64,000 bases of DNA from a virus. The position numbers and the translations under genes are program-made. The stretch spans positions 62,001 to 126,000 of the IMG/VR virus record IMGVR_UViG_3300020420_000008, one strand, 5' to 3'. The notes below the pieces were generated by a model. It was given only the letters and a program-made list of their open reading frames with translations. It was not told the origin of the DNA and did not search any database. Positions 46,518 through 55,173 of the stretch are shown here, one piece after another. How positions within the stretch are numbered: position 1 is the first letter of the stretch; every line of letters starts with the position of its first letter.

Positions 46518-48157
46518 TGTCTACTCTAACATATCTTGGTAATCCTAATCTAAAAGCAAAAGGCGTATCTGTAAACTTTGATAAAGAAAATATCAAAGAA
46601 TACATAAAATGTTCTAAAAATCCTGTATATTTTGCAAAAAACTACGTAAAGATTATTAACGTAGATAAAGGACTTGTTCCTTTCAAGTTATATAAATTTC
46701 AAAAAGAAATGGTTGAAACTTTCAATAAAAATCGTTTCAGTATATGTAAACTACCTAGACAGTCAGGTAAATCAACTACAGTCACAGCTTATATATTATG
46801 GTTGATACTATTCAAAGATAGTCAAAATATAGCCATTCTTGCAAACAAAGGTTCTCTTGCAAGAGACTTATTAGGTAAGATACAGTTTGCATATGAATAC
46901 TTACCAAAATGGTTACAGCAAGGTATTGTTGTATGGAATAAAGGTAACATTGAGTTAGAGAATAGCTCTAAGGTTGTTGCCGCCGCCACTTCATCGTCAG
47001 CTATTCGTGGTGGTTCGTATAATCTCATATTCTTAGACGAGTTTGCCTTTGTTGGTAATAATCTAGCGGAAGAGTTCTTCAGTTCTGTTTATCCTACAAT
47101 ATCTTCTGGACAAACTTCTAAAGTAATTATAGTATCTACACCAAATGGTATGAATCATTTCTATAAAATGTGGACTGATGCTGAAGAAAAGAACAGCCAG
47201 TACGTACCTATAGAAGTACACTGGAGCCAAGTTCCAGGAAGAAACGAGAAATGGAAGAAAGAAACAGTTGCAAATACTTCTGAAGAACAGTTTCGTCAAG
47301 AGTTTGAGTGTGAGTTTTTAGGTTCAGCTGGTACACTTATACACCCTACTAAACTTAGAGTATTAGCACATGTGACACCTATAAAGAAATGGCAAGATGT
47401 TGAGATATATGAAGAACCAAAACAAGATGCAATATACACAATGTCTGTTGATGTGTCAAGAGGTGTTGGTTTAGATTATTCTGCTTTTATTGTTGTAGAT
47501 ATATCACAGATGCCTTATAAACTTGTAGCAAAATATAGAAGTAAGGATATATCACCACTATTATACCCTACTATTATTTACAATGTAGCAAAGTATTATA
47601 ACGAAGCTTACGTATTAGTAGAAATAAATGATATAGGACAACAAGTCGCTGATATATTACATCAAGATTTAGAGTATGAAAATATGTTAGCAACGTCTGT
47701 GAAAGGTAGGGCAGGACAACAAATAAGTGGTGGATTTTCCGGTTCATCATCTATGGGTATCAGAACTACAAAACAAGTAAAAAGAATAGGGTGTTCTAAT
47801 CTAAAAGATTTGATTGAGCAAGATAAATTTATTGTACAAGACTATGAAACGATTGTAGAATTATCAACATTTATAAGTAGGGGTGGTAGTTATGAATCTG
47901 AAGAAGGTTCTCATGATGATTTAGTTATGTGTTGCGTTTTATTTTCTTGGTTAGCTAAACAAACATATTTTAGAGATATAACAAATACCGACATACGACA
48001 GAAAATTTATGATGAAAAGCTGAGAATGTTAGATGATGAAGCACTACCTTTTGCTATCATCGATGATGGACAACCAGAAGAGGGTGTTGTTCACTCACAA
48101 GAAGATATAGAAGAATTTATCAGAAAAGGAAACAAAGATAGCTTTAGTGTATTCTAA
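46517..48157 (+). CDS. gp17: gp17 terminase large subunit (packaging ATPase-nuclease)
   Basis: This 546-aa protein shows Walker A RQSGKST (81-87), Walker B LIFLDE (170-175) and a STPNG coupling motif near 207. The C-terminal RNase H-like nuclease has Asp312 in SVDVSRG, Glu369 in YVLVEIND and an Asp pair in SHDDLVMCC. The motor binds the portal, pumps DNA into the prohead and cuts it. Length is near T4 gp17 (610 aa). The start overlaps the nuclease gene stop (TAATG). A late promoter for the tail genes follows. Confidence 0.96.
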   Translation: MSTLTYLGNPNLKAKGVSVNFDKENIKEYIKCSKNPVYFAKNYVKIINVDKGLVPFKLYKFQKEMVETFNKNRFSICKLPRQSGKSTTVTAYILWLILFKDSQNIAILANKGSLARDLLGKIQFAYEYLPKWLQQGIVVWNKGNIELENSSKVVAAATSSSAIRGGSYNLIFLDEFAFVGNNLAEEFFSSVYPTISSGQTSKVIIVSTPNGMNHFYKMWTDAEEKNSQYVPIEVHWSQVPGRNEKWKKETVANTSEEQFRQEFECEFLGSAGTLIHPTKLRVLAHVTPIKKWQDVEIYEEPKQDAIYTMSVDVSRGVGLDYSAFIVVDISQMPYKLVAKYRSKDISPLLYPTIIYNVAKYYNEAYVLVEINDIGQQVADILHQDLEYENMLATSVKGRAGQQISGGFSGSSSMGIRTTKQVKRIGCSNLKDLIEQDKFIVQDYETIVELSTFISRGGSYESEEGSHDDLVMCCVLFSWLAKQTYFRDITNTDIRQKIYDEKLRMLDDEALPFAIIDDGQPEEGVVHSQEDIEEFIRKGNKDSFSVF

Positions 48158-48168
48158 ATAACACTTTT

Positions 48169-48176
48169 TATAAATA
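48169..48176 (+). promoter_or_regulatory. T4-type late promoter TATAAATA for gp18
   Basis: The exact octamer lies 12 bases after the gp17 stop codon and 51 bases before the gp18 start, which has a strong AAGGAG site. Confidence 0.85.
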
Positions 48177-48227
48177 TTGAGTAATTCAATAGATTAAAAT
48201 CTTGTTATTCTTAGAAGGAGATAAACA

Positions 48228-50174
48228 ATGGCATTTCAAGTATCACCTGGAGTAAATGTAAGCGAAGTTGATCTTACTACTGTTGTGCCTGCCGTTTCAA
48301 CAACAACTGGAGCGATAGCTGGACATTTTCGTTGGGGACCTGCTGATAAGAGAGTACTAATCGATTCTGAAGATAGATTAGTTTCCAACTTTCACAAGCC
48401 TAACGCAAATACAGCCGATGACTTCTTTACGGCAGCCAATTTTTTAGCATATGGTAACTCTCTAGTTACAGTGAGAGTGGTAGACAGTACAGTAGCAAAG
48501 AACGCAGTTTCTGGCACTGTTGCCGCCTACATCTCAAACGATGATTATTATAACGAAGCATATTCACACAACTCAAGCAGTGGAGATTGGGTTGCGAGAT
48601 ATCCTGGTATATTAGGTAACAGTGTAAAAGTATCTGTCTGTCAAAGCAAGGCGGCTTACGAAAGTGCTAGTACTCTGCATACCGCAACATATTCAATAAC
48701 TCAAAACACAAAAACTTTGGTATTTAACCAAGACTCAATAACATTAACCACCGACTTCACAGTTGGAGATATATTATTATTGGGTACGAACTTAGAACAA
48801 AGAAAAATTACAGCAATATCTGGTAACAACATCACACTAGACAGTAACTATACTGGCGACACACTTACTAGAAGTAACAGTGCGATTACAAGAAGATGGG
48901 AGTTCTTCAACTCATTTGATCATGCACCGACAACTACAATCTCCGCTAACACAGTAAATTCTGAAGGCGATGCAATACATGTTGCAGTTGTAGATGAAGA
49001 TGGACATATCACAGGAACAGCAGGTTCTATGATAGAATCATATTCACATGTGTCAATAGCGTCTGATGCTAAGACTGAACAAGGAGGGAACAACTTCTAT
49101 AAAGATGTTATCAATAATAACTCAAACTGGATATGGTGGGGAGCCCACAATGCAAACTTGACAAATGCTGGACAAGAAGCTAAAAAAGGCAATGACGGAA
49201 CAGCAGGTTCAGGTAATAGCTTTGGTGGTGCTACAAAACCAGTAACAAATAGTTTATCACTTGGTAAAGATGGTGGTATACCTACAACAGCAAACTACAC
49301 AGCTGGATATAATAAGTTTAAATCAGCCGATGATGTTGATGTATCACTTATATTAGGTTCATCTGCCGACACAACTCTTGCTACACATTTAATCAATAAT
49401 ATAGCTGAACATAGAAAAGATTGTGTTGCGGTGATATCACCTGAAAGAACAGACGTAGTTAATAATGATAGCTACGATGGTAAACAAGCACAAGATATTG
49501 TAGCATTCAGAAATACCTTACCTTCATCTTCATACAGCGTAATGGATTCAGGTTGGAAATACATGTATGATAAGTATAATGATATATTCAGATATGTGCC
49601 TCTAAACGGAGATACAGCTGGACTCATGGTACAATCAGACTTGACAAGAGATCCATGGTTCTCACCAGCTGGTTATAACAGAGGTAATGTCAAGAATGCA
49701 GTTAAACTAGCATTCAATCCATCGAAAGCAGATAGAGATGAACTCTACAAGAGTGGTGTAAATCCAGTTGTATCATTTCCAGGACAAGGAACAGTTCTGT
49801 TTGGTGATAAGACAATGCTCACACAACCAAGTGCTTTTGATAGAATAAACGTAAGAAGACTATTCATTGTACTAGAAAAAGCAATTGCAACGGCAGCCAA
49901 ATTCACACTATTTGAATTTAACGATGCTTTCACACAATCGCAGTTCAAAAATCTAGTAGAACCATTCTTACGAGATGTTCAAGGACGAAGAGGTATTACA
50001 GATTTCGCAGTTGTATGTGACGGAACAAACAATACAGGAGAAGTGATTGATAGAAATGAATTTGTTGGTGACATATATGTCAAACCATCACGTTCAATAA
50101 ACTTCATTCAACTTAATTTTGTAGCAGTACGTTCAGGCATAGAATTTTCTGAAATAGTAGGCAAAGCAACATAA
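48228..50174 (+). CDS. gp18: gp18 tail sheath protein
   Basis: This 648-aa protein is a T4-like sheath. The start FQVSPGVNVSEVDLTTVVPAVSTT and the GHFRWGP segment are diagnostic, and the C-terminal contraction domain contains VRRLFIVLEKAIATAAKFTLFEFND and YVKPSRSINFIQL. Length is near T4 gp18 (659 aa). Sheath subunits stack round the tail tube and contract to drive it through the envelope. The gene has a strong AAGGAG site and its own late promoter, as expected for an abundant protein. Confidence 0.96.
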   Translation: MAFQVSPGVNVSEVDLTTVVPAVSTTTGAIAGHFRWGPADKRVLIDSEDRLVSNFHKPNANTADDFFTAANFLAYGNSLVTVRVVDSTVAKNAVSGTVAAYISNDDYYNEAYSHNSSSGDWVARYPGILGNSVKVSVCQSKAAYESASTLHTATYSITQNTKTLVFNQDSITLTTDFTVGDILLLGTNLEQRKITAISGNNITLDSNYTGDTLTRSNSAITRRWEFFNSFDHAPTTTISANTVNSEGDAIHVAVVDEDGHITGTAGSMIESYSHVSIASDAKTEQGGNNFYKDVINNNSNWIWWGAHNANLTNAGQEAKKGNDGTAGSGNSFGGATKPVTNSLSLGKDGGIPTTANYTAGYNKFKSADDVDVSLILGSSADTTLATHLINNIAEHRKDCVAVISPERTDVVNNDSYDGKQAQDIVAFRNTLPSSSYSVMDSGWKYMYDKYNDIFRYVPLNGDTAGLMVQSDLTRDPWFSPAGYNRGNVKNAVKLAFNPSKADRDELYKSGVNPVVSFPGQGTVLFGDKTMLTQPSAFDRINVRRLFIVLEKAIATAAKFTLFEFNDAFTQSQFKNLVEPFLRDVQGRRGITDFAVVCDGTNNTGEVIDRNEFVGDIYVKPSRSINFIQLNFVAVRSGIEFSEIVGKAT

Positions 50175-50177
50175 ATA
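50170..50177 (+). promoter_or_regulatory. Variant late promoter CATAAATA before gp19
   Basis: Seven of eight bases match the late octamer. It overlaps the gp18 stop codon and lies 19 bases upstream of the gp19 start. Confidence 0.55.
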
Positions 50178-50196
50178 GGGACACAGGAGAAAAAAC

Positions 50197-50745
50197 ATGG
50201 CTTTTAACGTAAATGAGTTTGCTGGCGCCCTAAAATCAGGTGGTGCAAGAAATTCACTCTTTCAAGTAAATATCACAAATCCTATAAACGGAGTTGCTGA
50301 TGCTACTGTTCCTTTTATGTGTAAAGGCGCTCAAGTGCCTGCCGCCACATTGGGAACAATCGAAGTACCATACTTTGGTAGACAAATCAAAGTTGCAGGA
50401 AATAGAACTTATGCTGAGTGGGCACCTACTATTATAAATGATGAAGACATGAGTATACGAAATGCAATGGAACAATGGAATCATTCAATCAACAGTGTTC
50501 AAGGAAACTTGAGAGCCACTGGTGGTTCTGCTCCAAGTCTATACAAAGCTTCAGCACAAGTTACTCAGTTCTCAAAGACAGGTGAAATTTTAAGAGTGTA
50601 TGATTTTGTAGGATTGTACCCATCTGAAGTATCTACTATAGATATGGCGTGGGACGCTGAAACAATTCAAGAGTATACTGTTACATTTCAGTACGACTAT
50701 TGGCAAGTATCAGGCGGAACTACTGGTAACGCTGGCGGAATTTAA
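50197..50745 (+). CDS. gp19: gp19 tail tube protein
   Basis: This 182-aa protein (T4 gp19 is 163 aa) has the tail-tube pattern: NEFAGALKSGGARNSLFQVNIT, MCKGAQVPAATLGTIEVPYFGR, a TYAEWAPTIINDED turn and GLYPSEVSTIDMAWD before the last strand. Hexamers of gp19 stack to form the inner tube through which DNA passes. It lies directly after gp18 with a strong AGGAG site. A CATAAATA element follows before the portal gene. Confidence 0.95.
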   Translation: MAFNVNEFAGALKSGGARNSLFQVNITNPINGVADATVPFMCKGAQVPAATLGTIEVPYFGRQIKVAGNRTYAEWAPTIINDEDMSIRNAMEQWNHSINSVQGNLRATGGSAPSLYKASAQVTQFSKTGEILRVYDFVGLYPSEVSTIDMAWDAETIQEYTVTFQYDYWQVSGGTTGNAGGI

Positions 50746-50768
50746 ACCGAATTGATGATTTCGTGAGT

Positions 50769-50776
50769 CATAAATA
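50769..50776 (+). promoter_or_regulatory. Variant late promoter CATAAATA before gp20
   Basis: Seven of eight bases match, in the 58-base gap between gp19 and the portal gene. The same first-base change (C for T) is seen before gp19. Confidence 0.6.
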
Positions 50777-50803
50777 GTATAAGACACACGTAAAGGATAT
50801 AAT

Positions 50804-52336
50804 ATGGCAGAAGAAAGAAAAGGTTTTCTGCGAGAAGCAGTAGAACTATTCGGATTTCGTATAGGGCGTCCCGAAAGAGAACAACCACTTCCCTCATTTG
50901 TACCACCTTCTCAAGATGATGGCGCTATCGCTATCAATGAGGGTGGTGCTTTCGGCACAACAGTTGATTTAGATAATAGAATCAAAAGTGAAACTCAATT
51001 AATCACAAAATATAGAGAGATGGCTCTGCAACCAGAGGCAGAGAAAGCTATTGATGATATTGTTAATGAAGCAATTATCATTGACGATAACAAAATGCCT
51101 GTTGAGATGGACTTAGATGAAATTGAAGAACTCTCTGACGATATTAAAGATATAATGAGAGAAGAGTTTACACATTGCTTGAAGCTTTTAAAAATGAACA
51201 CAAAAGGTTATGATGTGTTTCGTAACTGGTATGTTGATGGTAAACTATTTTATCATATTGTAATTGATTTAAAAAGTCCTAGATTAGGTATTAAAGAACT
51301 ACGATATATTGATCCTAGAAAGATTAAGAAAGTTAAGAAACCTGTAAGAAACAGAAAAACAATAGAACAAACTGCAAGCACATTAGGTAAAGAAGTACTA
51401 TCAAAAAAGTTCGAAGAATTTTATCTATTTCAAAGCAAAGGTACAAATGACTCAGGTTCAGGCATCAAAATAGCACCTGATGCTATAGCATATTGTCACA
51501 GCGGTGTTATGGATACACGAAACTATAATGTATTAGGACACATGCATAAAGCAATAAAACCTCTCAATCAGTTGAGAATGCTAGAAGATGCTACAGTTAT
51601 CTATAGACTTGCAAGGGCACCTGAAAGAAGAATATTCTACATTGATGTTGGTAACTTACCAAAACAAAAAGCTGAACAATATCTACGAGATATGATGGTG
51701 AAGCATAAGAATAAATTAGTATATGACGCAAACACTGGTGAAGTAAGAGATGATAGAAAGTTTCTTACAATGCTTGAAGACTACTGGTTACCAAGACGAG
51801 AAGGTGGTAGAGGTACAGAGATAACAACATTACCTGGAGGGCAAAATTTAGGTGAACTAGAAGATGTACAATATTTTAGACGTAAGCTGTATGAGTCTTT
51901 GAACGTACCTGTATCAAGATTAGAGCAAGAAACGCAGTTCAATGTTGGTAGAGCGTCAGAGATAACAAGAGATGAAATTAAATTCTCAAAGTTTATTACA
52001 AGACTACGTTCTAAGTTTTCTGAATTGTTTATGATATTACTTGAAAAGCAGTTATTACTTAAAGGTGTCATGACATTTGGTGAATGGAATGAAATCAAAG
52101 ATTTGATTAAGTTTGACTATCAAGAAGATAACCATTTCTCAGAACTTAGAGATGCAGAAGTATTACGAGAAAGATTAACATTATTACAAGAAATTGATCA
52201 ATATACTGGTAAATATTTCTCTACAGATTGGATTAGAACTAATGTTTTAAAACAAACTGACGAAGAGAAAGAAGATATAGACAAACAAATAGAAGCCGAA
52301 GCAGAAACAGAAGAACCTGCTGATGAAGAAGAATAA
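50804..52336 (+). CDS. gp20: gp20 portal vertex protein
   Basis: This 510-aa protein (T4 gp20 is 524 aa) is a clear T4-like portal: LINKYREMALQPEAEKAID-type helices (here LITKYREMALQPEAEKAIDD), VDGKLFYHIVID, LRYIDPRKIKKV, RAPERRIFYIDVGNLP and LNVPVSRLEQET. The C-terminal wing is helical and acidic (EAEAETEEPADEEE). Twelve copies form the DNA entry ring, the prohead nucleation point and the motor docking site. It lies between the tail tube and the prohead core genes. Confidence 0.97.
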   Translation: MAEERKGFLREAVELFGFRIGRPEREQPLPSFVPPSQDDGAIAINEGGAFGTTVDLDNRIKSETQLITKYREMALQPEAEKAIDDIVNEAIIIDDNKMPVEMDLDEIEELSDDIKDIMREEFTHCLKLLKMNTKGYDVFRNWYVDGKLFYHIVIDLKSPRLGIKELRYIDPRKIKKVKKPVRNRKTIEQTASTLGKEVLSKKFEEFYLFQSKGTNDSGSGIKIAPDAIAYCHSGVMDTRNYNVLGHMHKAIKPLNQLRMLEDATVIYRLARAPERRIFYIDVGNLPKQKAEQYLRDMMVKHKNKLVYDANTGEVRDDRKFLTMLEDYWLPRREGGRGTEITTLPGGQNLGELEDVQYFRRKLYESLNVPVSRLEQETQFNVGRASEITRDEIKFSKFITRLRSKFSELFMILLEKQLLLKGVMTFGEWNEIKDLIKFDYQEDNHFSELRDAEVLRERLTLLQEIDQYTGKYFSTDWIRTNVLKQTDEEKEDIDKQIEAEAETEEPADEEE

Positions 52337-52338
52337 AT

Positions 52339-52346
52339 TATAAATA
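52339..52346 (+). promoter_or_regulatory. T4-type late promoter TATAAATA before the prohead core genes
   Basis: The exact octamer begins three bases after the gp20 stop codon and is followed by GAAAGGA before the ATG at 52364. It would drive the small core genes and gp21. Confidence 0.82.
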
Positions 52347-52363
52347 AGTGAAAGGAAATAATT

Positions 52364-52594
52364 ATGGCTGACTATAGTACAAAAGACGCAATAGATTTTG
52401 CAGTAGATGGTAAATCTCAAGATTTTAAAAATGCTATACATGATATATTAGCAGATAGAGTTCAATCTGCTATTGAAATAAAAAAATTAGATGTTACTAG
52501 TACTTTTATGCAAGCTGATGATGTAGATACGCTACCTTCAGAAGTTGAGCCAGAAGAAACAGAGGATAAATCCGATGAAACTACAGAGGTTTAA
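52364..52594 (+). CDS. Prohead core protein, gp67-like
   Basis: This 76-aa protein has an N-terminal helix (STKDAIDFAVDGKSQDFKNA, ILADRVQSAIEIKKLDV) and a highly acidic tail rich in Glu, Asp and Pro. T4 gp67 (80 aa) has the same size, helix-then-acid layout and place after gp20, so this is probably the gp67 equivalent, a core protein destroyed by the gp21 protease. The family assignment rests on layout and position. It overlaps the next gene by 20 bases. Confidence 0.65.
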   Translation: MADYSTKDAIDFAVDGKSQDFKNAIHDILADRVQSAIEIKKLDVTSTFMQADDVDTLPSEVEPEETEDKSDETTEV

Positions 52595-52787
52595 ACAGTT
52601 TGACGAAAATATCGCCGCCGATTTTGCGAATATGGATAAGCAAGATGATGATCAAGAAGCCAAAGAACTGAAGCCACGTTCTAAAGGTGAAGAGAATTTT
52701 GTAAAAATGCATACATATTCAAAGTCTGATGCTGAGCCAGCAGGACAGGATCATATATTTAATGGTGATATAAAAAATGTTAAGTGA
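52575..52787 (+). CDS. Small charged protein of the prohead-core cluster
   Basis: This 70-aa hydrophilic protein starts KLQRFKQFDENIAADFANMD and has no hydrophobic core segment. ATG 52575 has AGAGGA upstream at good spacing; the longer frame from TTG 52545 adds residues inside the gp67-like gene and is less likely. It is in the position of the T4 gp67-gp68 core genes. It may be a core or scaffold accessory protein; homology with gp68 is not visible. Confidence 0.55.
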   Translation: MKLQRFKQFDENIAADFANMDKQDDDQEAKELKPRSKGEENFVKMHTYSKSDAEPAGQDHIFNGDIKNVK

Positions 52788-53013
52788 GAGCGTATTAGAT
52801 ACACTGCGTAAAATTGTAAAAGATAAGCAGGCATCAAAAGTAAAATTTAAAAATGGTAAAATGATGAATATTGATATGACAACTGCAAATATGATAGTGC
52901 AGTCATATGATAAAAGAATTACAAAGCCTGAATTAAAGAAGAAAGTTGAGAAGATGATTGATGGAAGTCCTGAAGGACTTATGAAAGTATTAGATATTAT
53001 GTATAAGAAATAG
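52777..53013 (+). CDS. Small conserved phage protein in the prohead cluster, 78 aa
   Basis: Basic helical protein (SESVLDTLRKIVKDKQASKVKF, NIDMTTANMIVQSYDKR, KKKVEKMIDGSPEGLMKVL). The pattern with a short strand pair (KFKNGKMMNID) and following helix resembles a small hypothetical family between gp20 and gp21 in cyanophages, as far as I recall. The start overlaps the preceding gene by 11 bases and has only a weak ribosome site (GGTGA), which suggests coupling. Function unknown. Confidence 0.6.
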   Translation: MLSESVLDTLRKIVKDKQASKVKFKNGKMMNIDMTTANMIVQSYDKRITKPELKKKVEKMIDGSPEGLMKVLDIMYKK

Positions 53014-53022
53014 GGTAAAGAA

Positions 53023-53277
53023 ATGGCAATATCAATAAAGGGAACAGCAACAGCACTTGCTACAGGCACTACAAAGTTTAAAACTGCAACGGCTGTTTAT
53101 CTTTGCGGACATACCTCTGCAACTGAAGTCACATTAAGAAATGAAGATGATGACGCAGATTTAGGTACCATTAAGATACCAGCTAACGGAACTGTCGTAG
53201 TTAATCTAGTAATAGGACAAGGACTCAGAGGTCCAACTACAGTGTTAGGCACACATGTTGCCTCTGGTGGGAGTTAA
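53023..53277 (+). CDS. Small beta-rich protein before the prohead protease, 84 aa
   Basis: The sequence alternates short strands (ISIKGTATALATGTTKF, AVYLCGHTSATEVTLRNEDD, GTIKIPANGTVVVNLVIGQG), suggesting a small beta-barrel or sandwich. It could be a head decoration protein or a minor virion part, since it lies between portal/core and protease genes. No family recognised. Its stop is two bases from the gp21 start. Confidence 0.55.
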   Translation: MAISIKGTATALATGTTKFKTATAVYLCGHTSATEVTLRNEDDDADLGTIKIPANGTVVVNLVIGQGLRGPTTVLGTHVASGGS

Positions 53278-53279
53278 AG

Positions 53280-53933
53280 ATGGCACTGAAACTCATAACT
53301 GAAACTACAGAAGAAGTAAAATATCTTACTGAAGAAAAAAATGGTAAGAAAGCATTGCATATTGAAGGTATCTTCATGCAAGGTGATATTAAGAATAAGA
53401 ATGGTAGAATGTATCCTAAAGATATACTACTAAAAGAAGTAAATAGATATAACAAAGAATATATTGCTAAGAATAGAGCATATGGAGAATTAGGACATCC
53501 ACAAGGTCCAACTATCAATCTAGAAAGAGTATCGCATATGATAACACAACTAGAACCGGATGGTTCAAACTTTATGGGTAAAGCTAAGATTATGACAGAT
53601 ACACCATATGGTAAAATAGTTGAGTCACTTATAAATGAAGGCGCTCAATTAGGAGTATCAAGTCGTGGTATGGGTAGTCTAAAACAAGTAAATGGTACTA
53701 ACGAGGTGCAGAAAGATTTTTATCTAGCAACTGCCGCCGACATTGTGGCAGATCCGTCAGCACCAAATGCGTTTGTAAATGGCATCATGGAAAGTAAAGA
53801 ATGGGTATGGGATAACGGAATCATTAGAGAAGCCGATATCGCTAGTATGCATAAAGAGGTTAAGACAGCCTCAAAAAGTGAATTAGAGAATGTTAAACTA
53901 AAAGTTTTTGAAAATTTTCTTTCAAAATTATGA
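53280..53933 (+). CDS. gp21: gp21 prohead maturation protease
   Basis: This 217-aa protein (T4 gp21 is 212 aa) is the U9/herpesvirus-assemblin-like prohead protease. Catalytic motifs are visible: His73 in YGELGHP and Ser127/128 in QLGVSSRGMG, with a conserved FYLATAADIVADPSAP segment. It is built into the prohead, cleaves scaffold, core and gp23, and then itself. It precedes gp22 and gp23 as in T4. GGGAG precedes the ATG. Confidence 0.95.
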   Translation: MALKLITETTEEVKYLTEEKNGKKALHIEGIFMQGDIKNKNGRMYPKDILLKEVNRYNKEYIAKNRAYGELGHPQGPTINLERVSHMITQLEPDGSNFMGKAKIMTDTPYGKIVESLINEGAQLGVSSRGMGSLKQVNGTNEVQKDFYLATAADIVADPSAPNAFVNGIMESKEWVWDNGIIREADIASMHKEVKTASKSELENVKLKVFENFLSKL

Positions 53934-53936
53934 TTT

Positions 53937-53944
53937 TATAAATA
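53937..53944 (+). promoter_or_regulatory. T4-type late promoter TATAAATA before gp22
   Basis: The exact octamer starts four bases after the gp21 stop codon. A weak AT hairpin (AAAAT-TATG-ATTTT) lies directly upstream. Confidence 0.82.
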
Positions 53945-53984
53945 GATTGTAAATAACTTAAAATCGATCAAAAGGAGCAAGTAC

Positions 53985-55121
53985 ATGTCCGATCAAGTTC
54001 AAGAAACAAATCTAGAGGAAGATGAAATCCTCGATGATGTAGTTGCTGATCAGGAAGTTGAAGTTGACTTAGATGATAGCATTGATGAGGCGAAAAAAGC
54101 ATCAATGGGCGATCCTTCAGAAATTCCAGATCCAGAAGCTAAAACAAATTCAGGTAAAGAAGCACCAAAAGGTGGAGAACCTATGGTGAAATTACCAAAC
54201 ACAAAAGTTGGTATGATTCAGGCGGCTATGAATCACCTAAAGTCTATGAAAAAAGTTCAGGTTCAAGATATGGTTAATGCTATGATGAAGCCAGAAGGTT
54301 ATGGAAGCATCACAAGCAAAAAGCATAAGTACGGTGAAGAAGTTGAAAATGATTCACCAACATTATCTGAGGTAATAAAAGTATCTAAAGAAGATATTGA
54401 TGTATCTGAAGATATGAAAGCTATGTTTGGTTCTGAAGATTTATCAGAAGACTTCAGAGATAAAGCAACAACTATCTTTGAATCTGCTGTTCTTTCAAAA
54501 GTAAATGAAGTATTAGAGTCTGCTACAATAGACATGAATGCTGAAATTGAAGCTGAAAGAGCAACCGCAAGAGCAGACATGGAAAGTAAGCTTGATGATT
54601 ATCTAGACTACGTTGTAAACGAGTGGGTAAAAGAAAATGAACTAGCTATTGAAAAAGGCATACGTTCAGAAATCGTAGAGAATTTCATGGTAGGACTTAG
54701 AAATCTTTTCACAGAAAACTATATCGACATTCCTGAAGATAAAGTAGATATTGTTGATGAGATGGCAGCCAAAGTCGAAGAGCAAGAACAAGCTGTTAAC
54801 GAAGAAATAGAGAAGAACATTGAACTTAAAAAAGAGTTGAATGCTCTAAAAATGGACAAAGCCTTAGACGAAGTAAGTGAAGGACTCACTGAAACACAAA
54901 AGGAAAAGTTTATATCTTTAGCTGAAGGCGTTGATTATGAAGGTGATGACTACAGCGATAAGTTAAAGACTATAAAAGAGAACTACTTCCCACAAGAAGA
55001 AGTTGTTGAAAATAAAGATGTGTCTGATGAGGAACCTCTAGAAAATTTAGAGGAAGAAACAAAAGTGAACGGCTCTATGGCAAATTATATGAATGCCATA
55101 TCTCGAAGCATCAAAAAGTAG
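53985..55121 (+). CDS. gp22: gp22 prohead scaffold protein
   Basis: This 378-aa protein is acidic and helical, with long coiled-coil stretches (EEQEQAVNEEIEKNIELKKE) and the gp22-type C-terminus (NGSMANYMNAISRSIKK). It is longer than T4 gp22 (269 aa), mainly through an acidic N-terminal extension. It forms the inner core on which gp23 assembles and is degraded by gp21. It has a strong AAAAGGAG site and is placed between protease and capsid genes. Confidence 0.92.
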   Translation: MSDQVQETNLEEDEILDDVVADQEVEVDLDDSIDEAKKASMGDPSEIPDPEAKTNSGKEAPKGGEPMVKLPNTKVGMIQAAMNHLKSMKKVQVQDMVNAMMKPEGYGSITSKKHKYGEEVENDSPTLSEVIKVSKEDIDVSEDMKAMFGSEDLSEDFRDKATTIFESAVLSKVNEVLESATIDMNAEIEAERATARADMESKLDDYLDYVVNEWVKENELAIEKGIRSEIVENFMVGLRNLFTENYIDIPEDKVDIVDEMAAKVEEQEQAVNEEIEKNIELKKELNALKMDKALDEVSEGLTETQKEKFISLAEGVDYEGDDYSDKLKTIKENYFPQEEVVENKDVSDEEPLENLEEETKVNGSMANYMNAISRSIKK

Positions 55122-55126
55122 TAAAT

Positions 55127-55134
55127 TATAAATA
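55127..55134 (+). promoter_or_regulatory. T4-type late promoter TATAAATA for gp23
   Basis: The exact octamer starts six bases after the gp22 stop codon, 40 bases before the gp23 start, which has a strong AAAAGGAG site. Confidence 0.85.
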
Positions 55135-55173
55135 TTGATTAATAGGCTGAAATTAGTTTAAAAGGAGACTAAA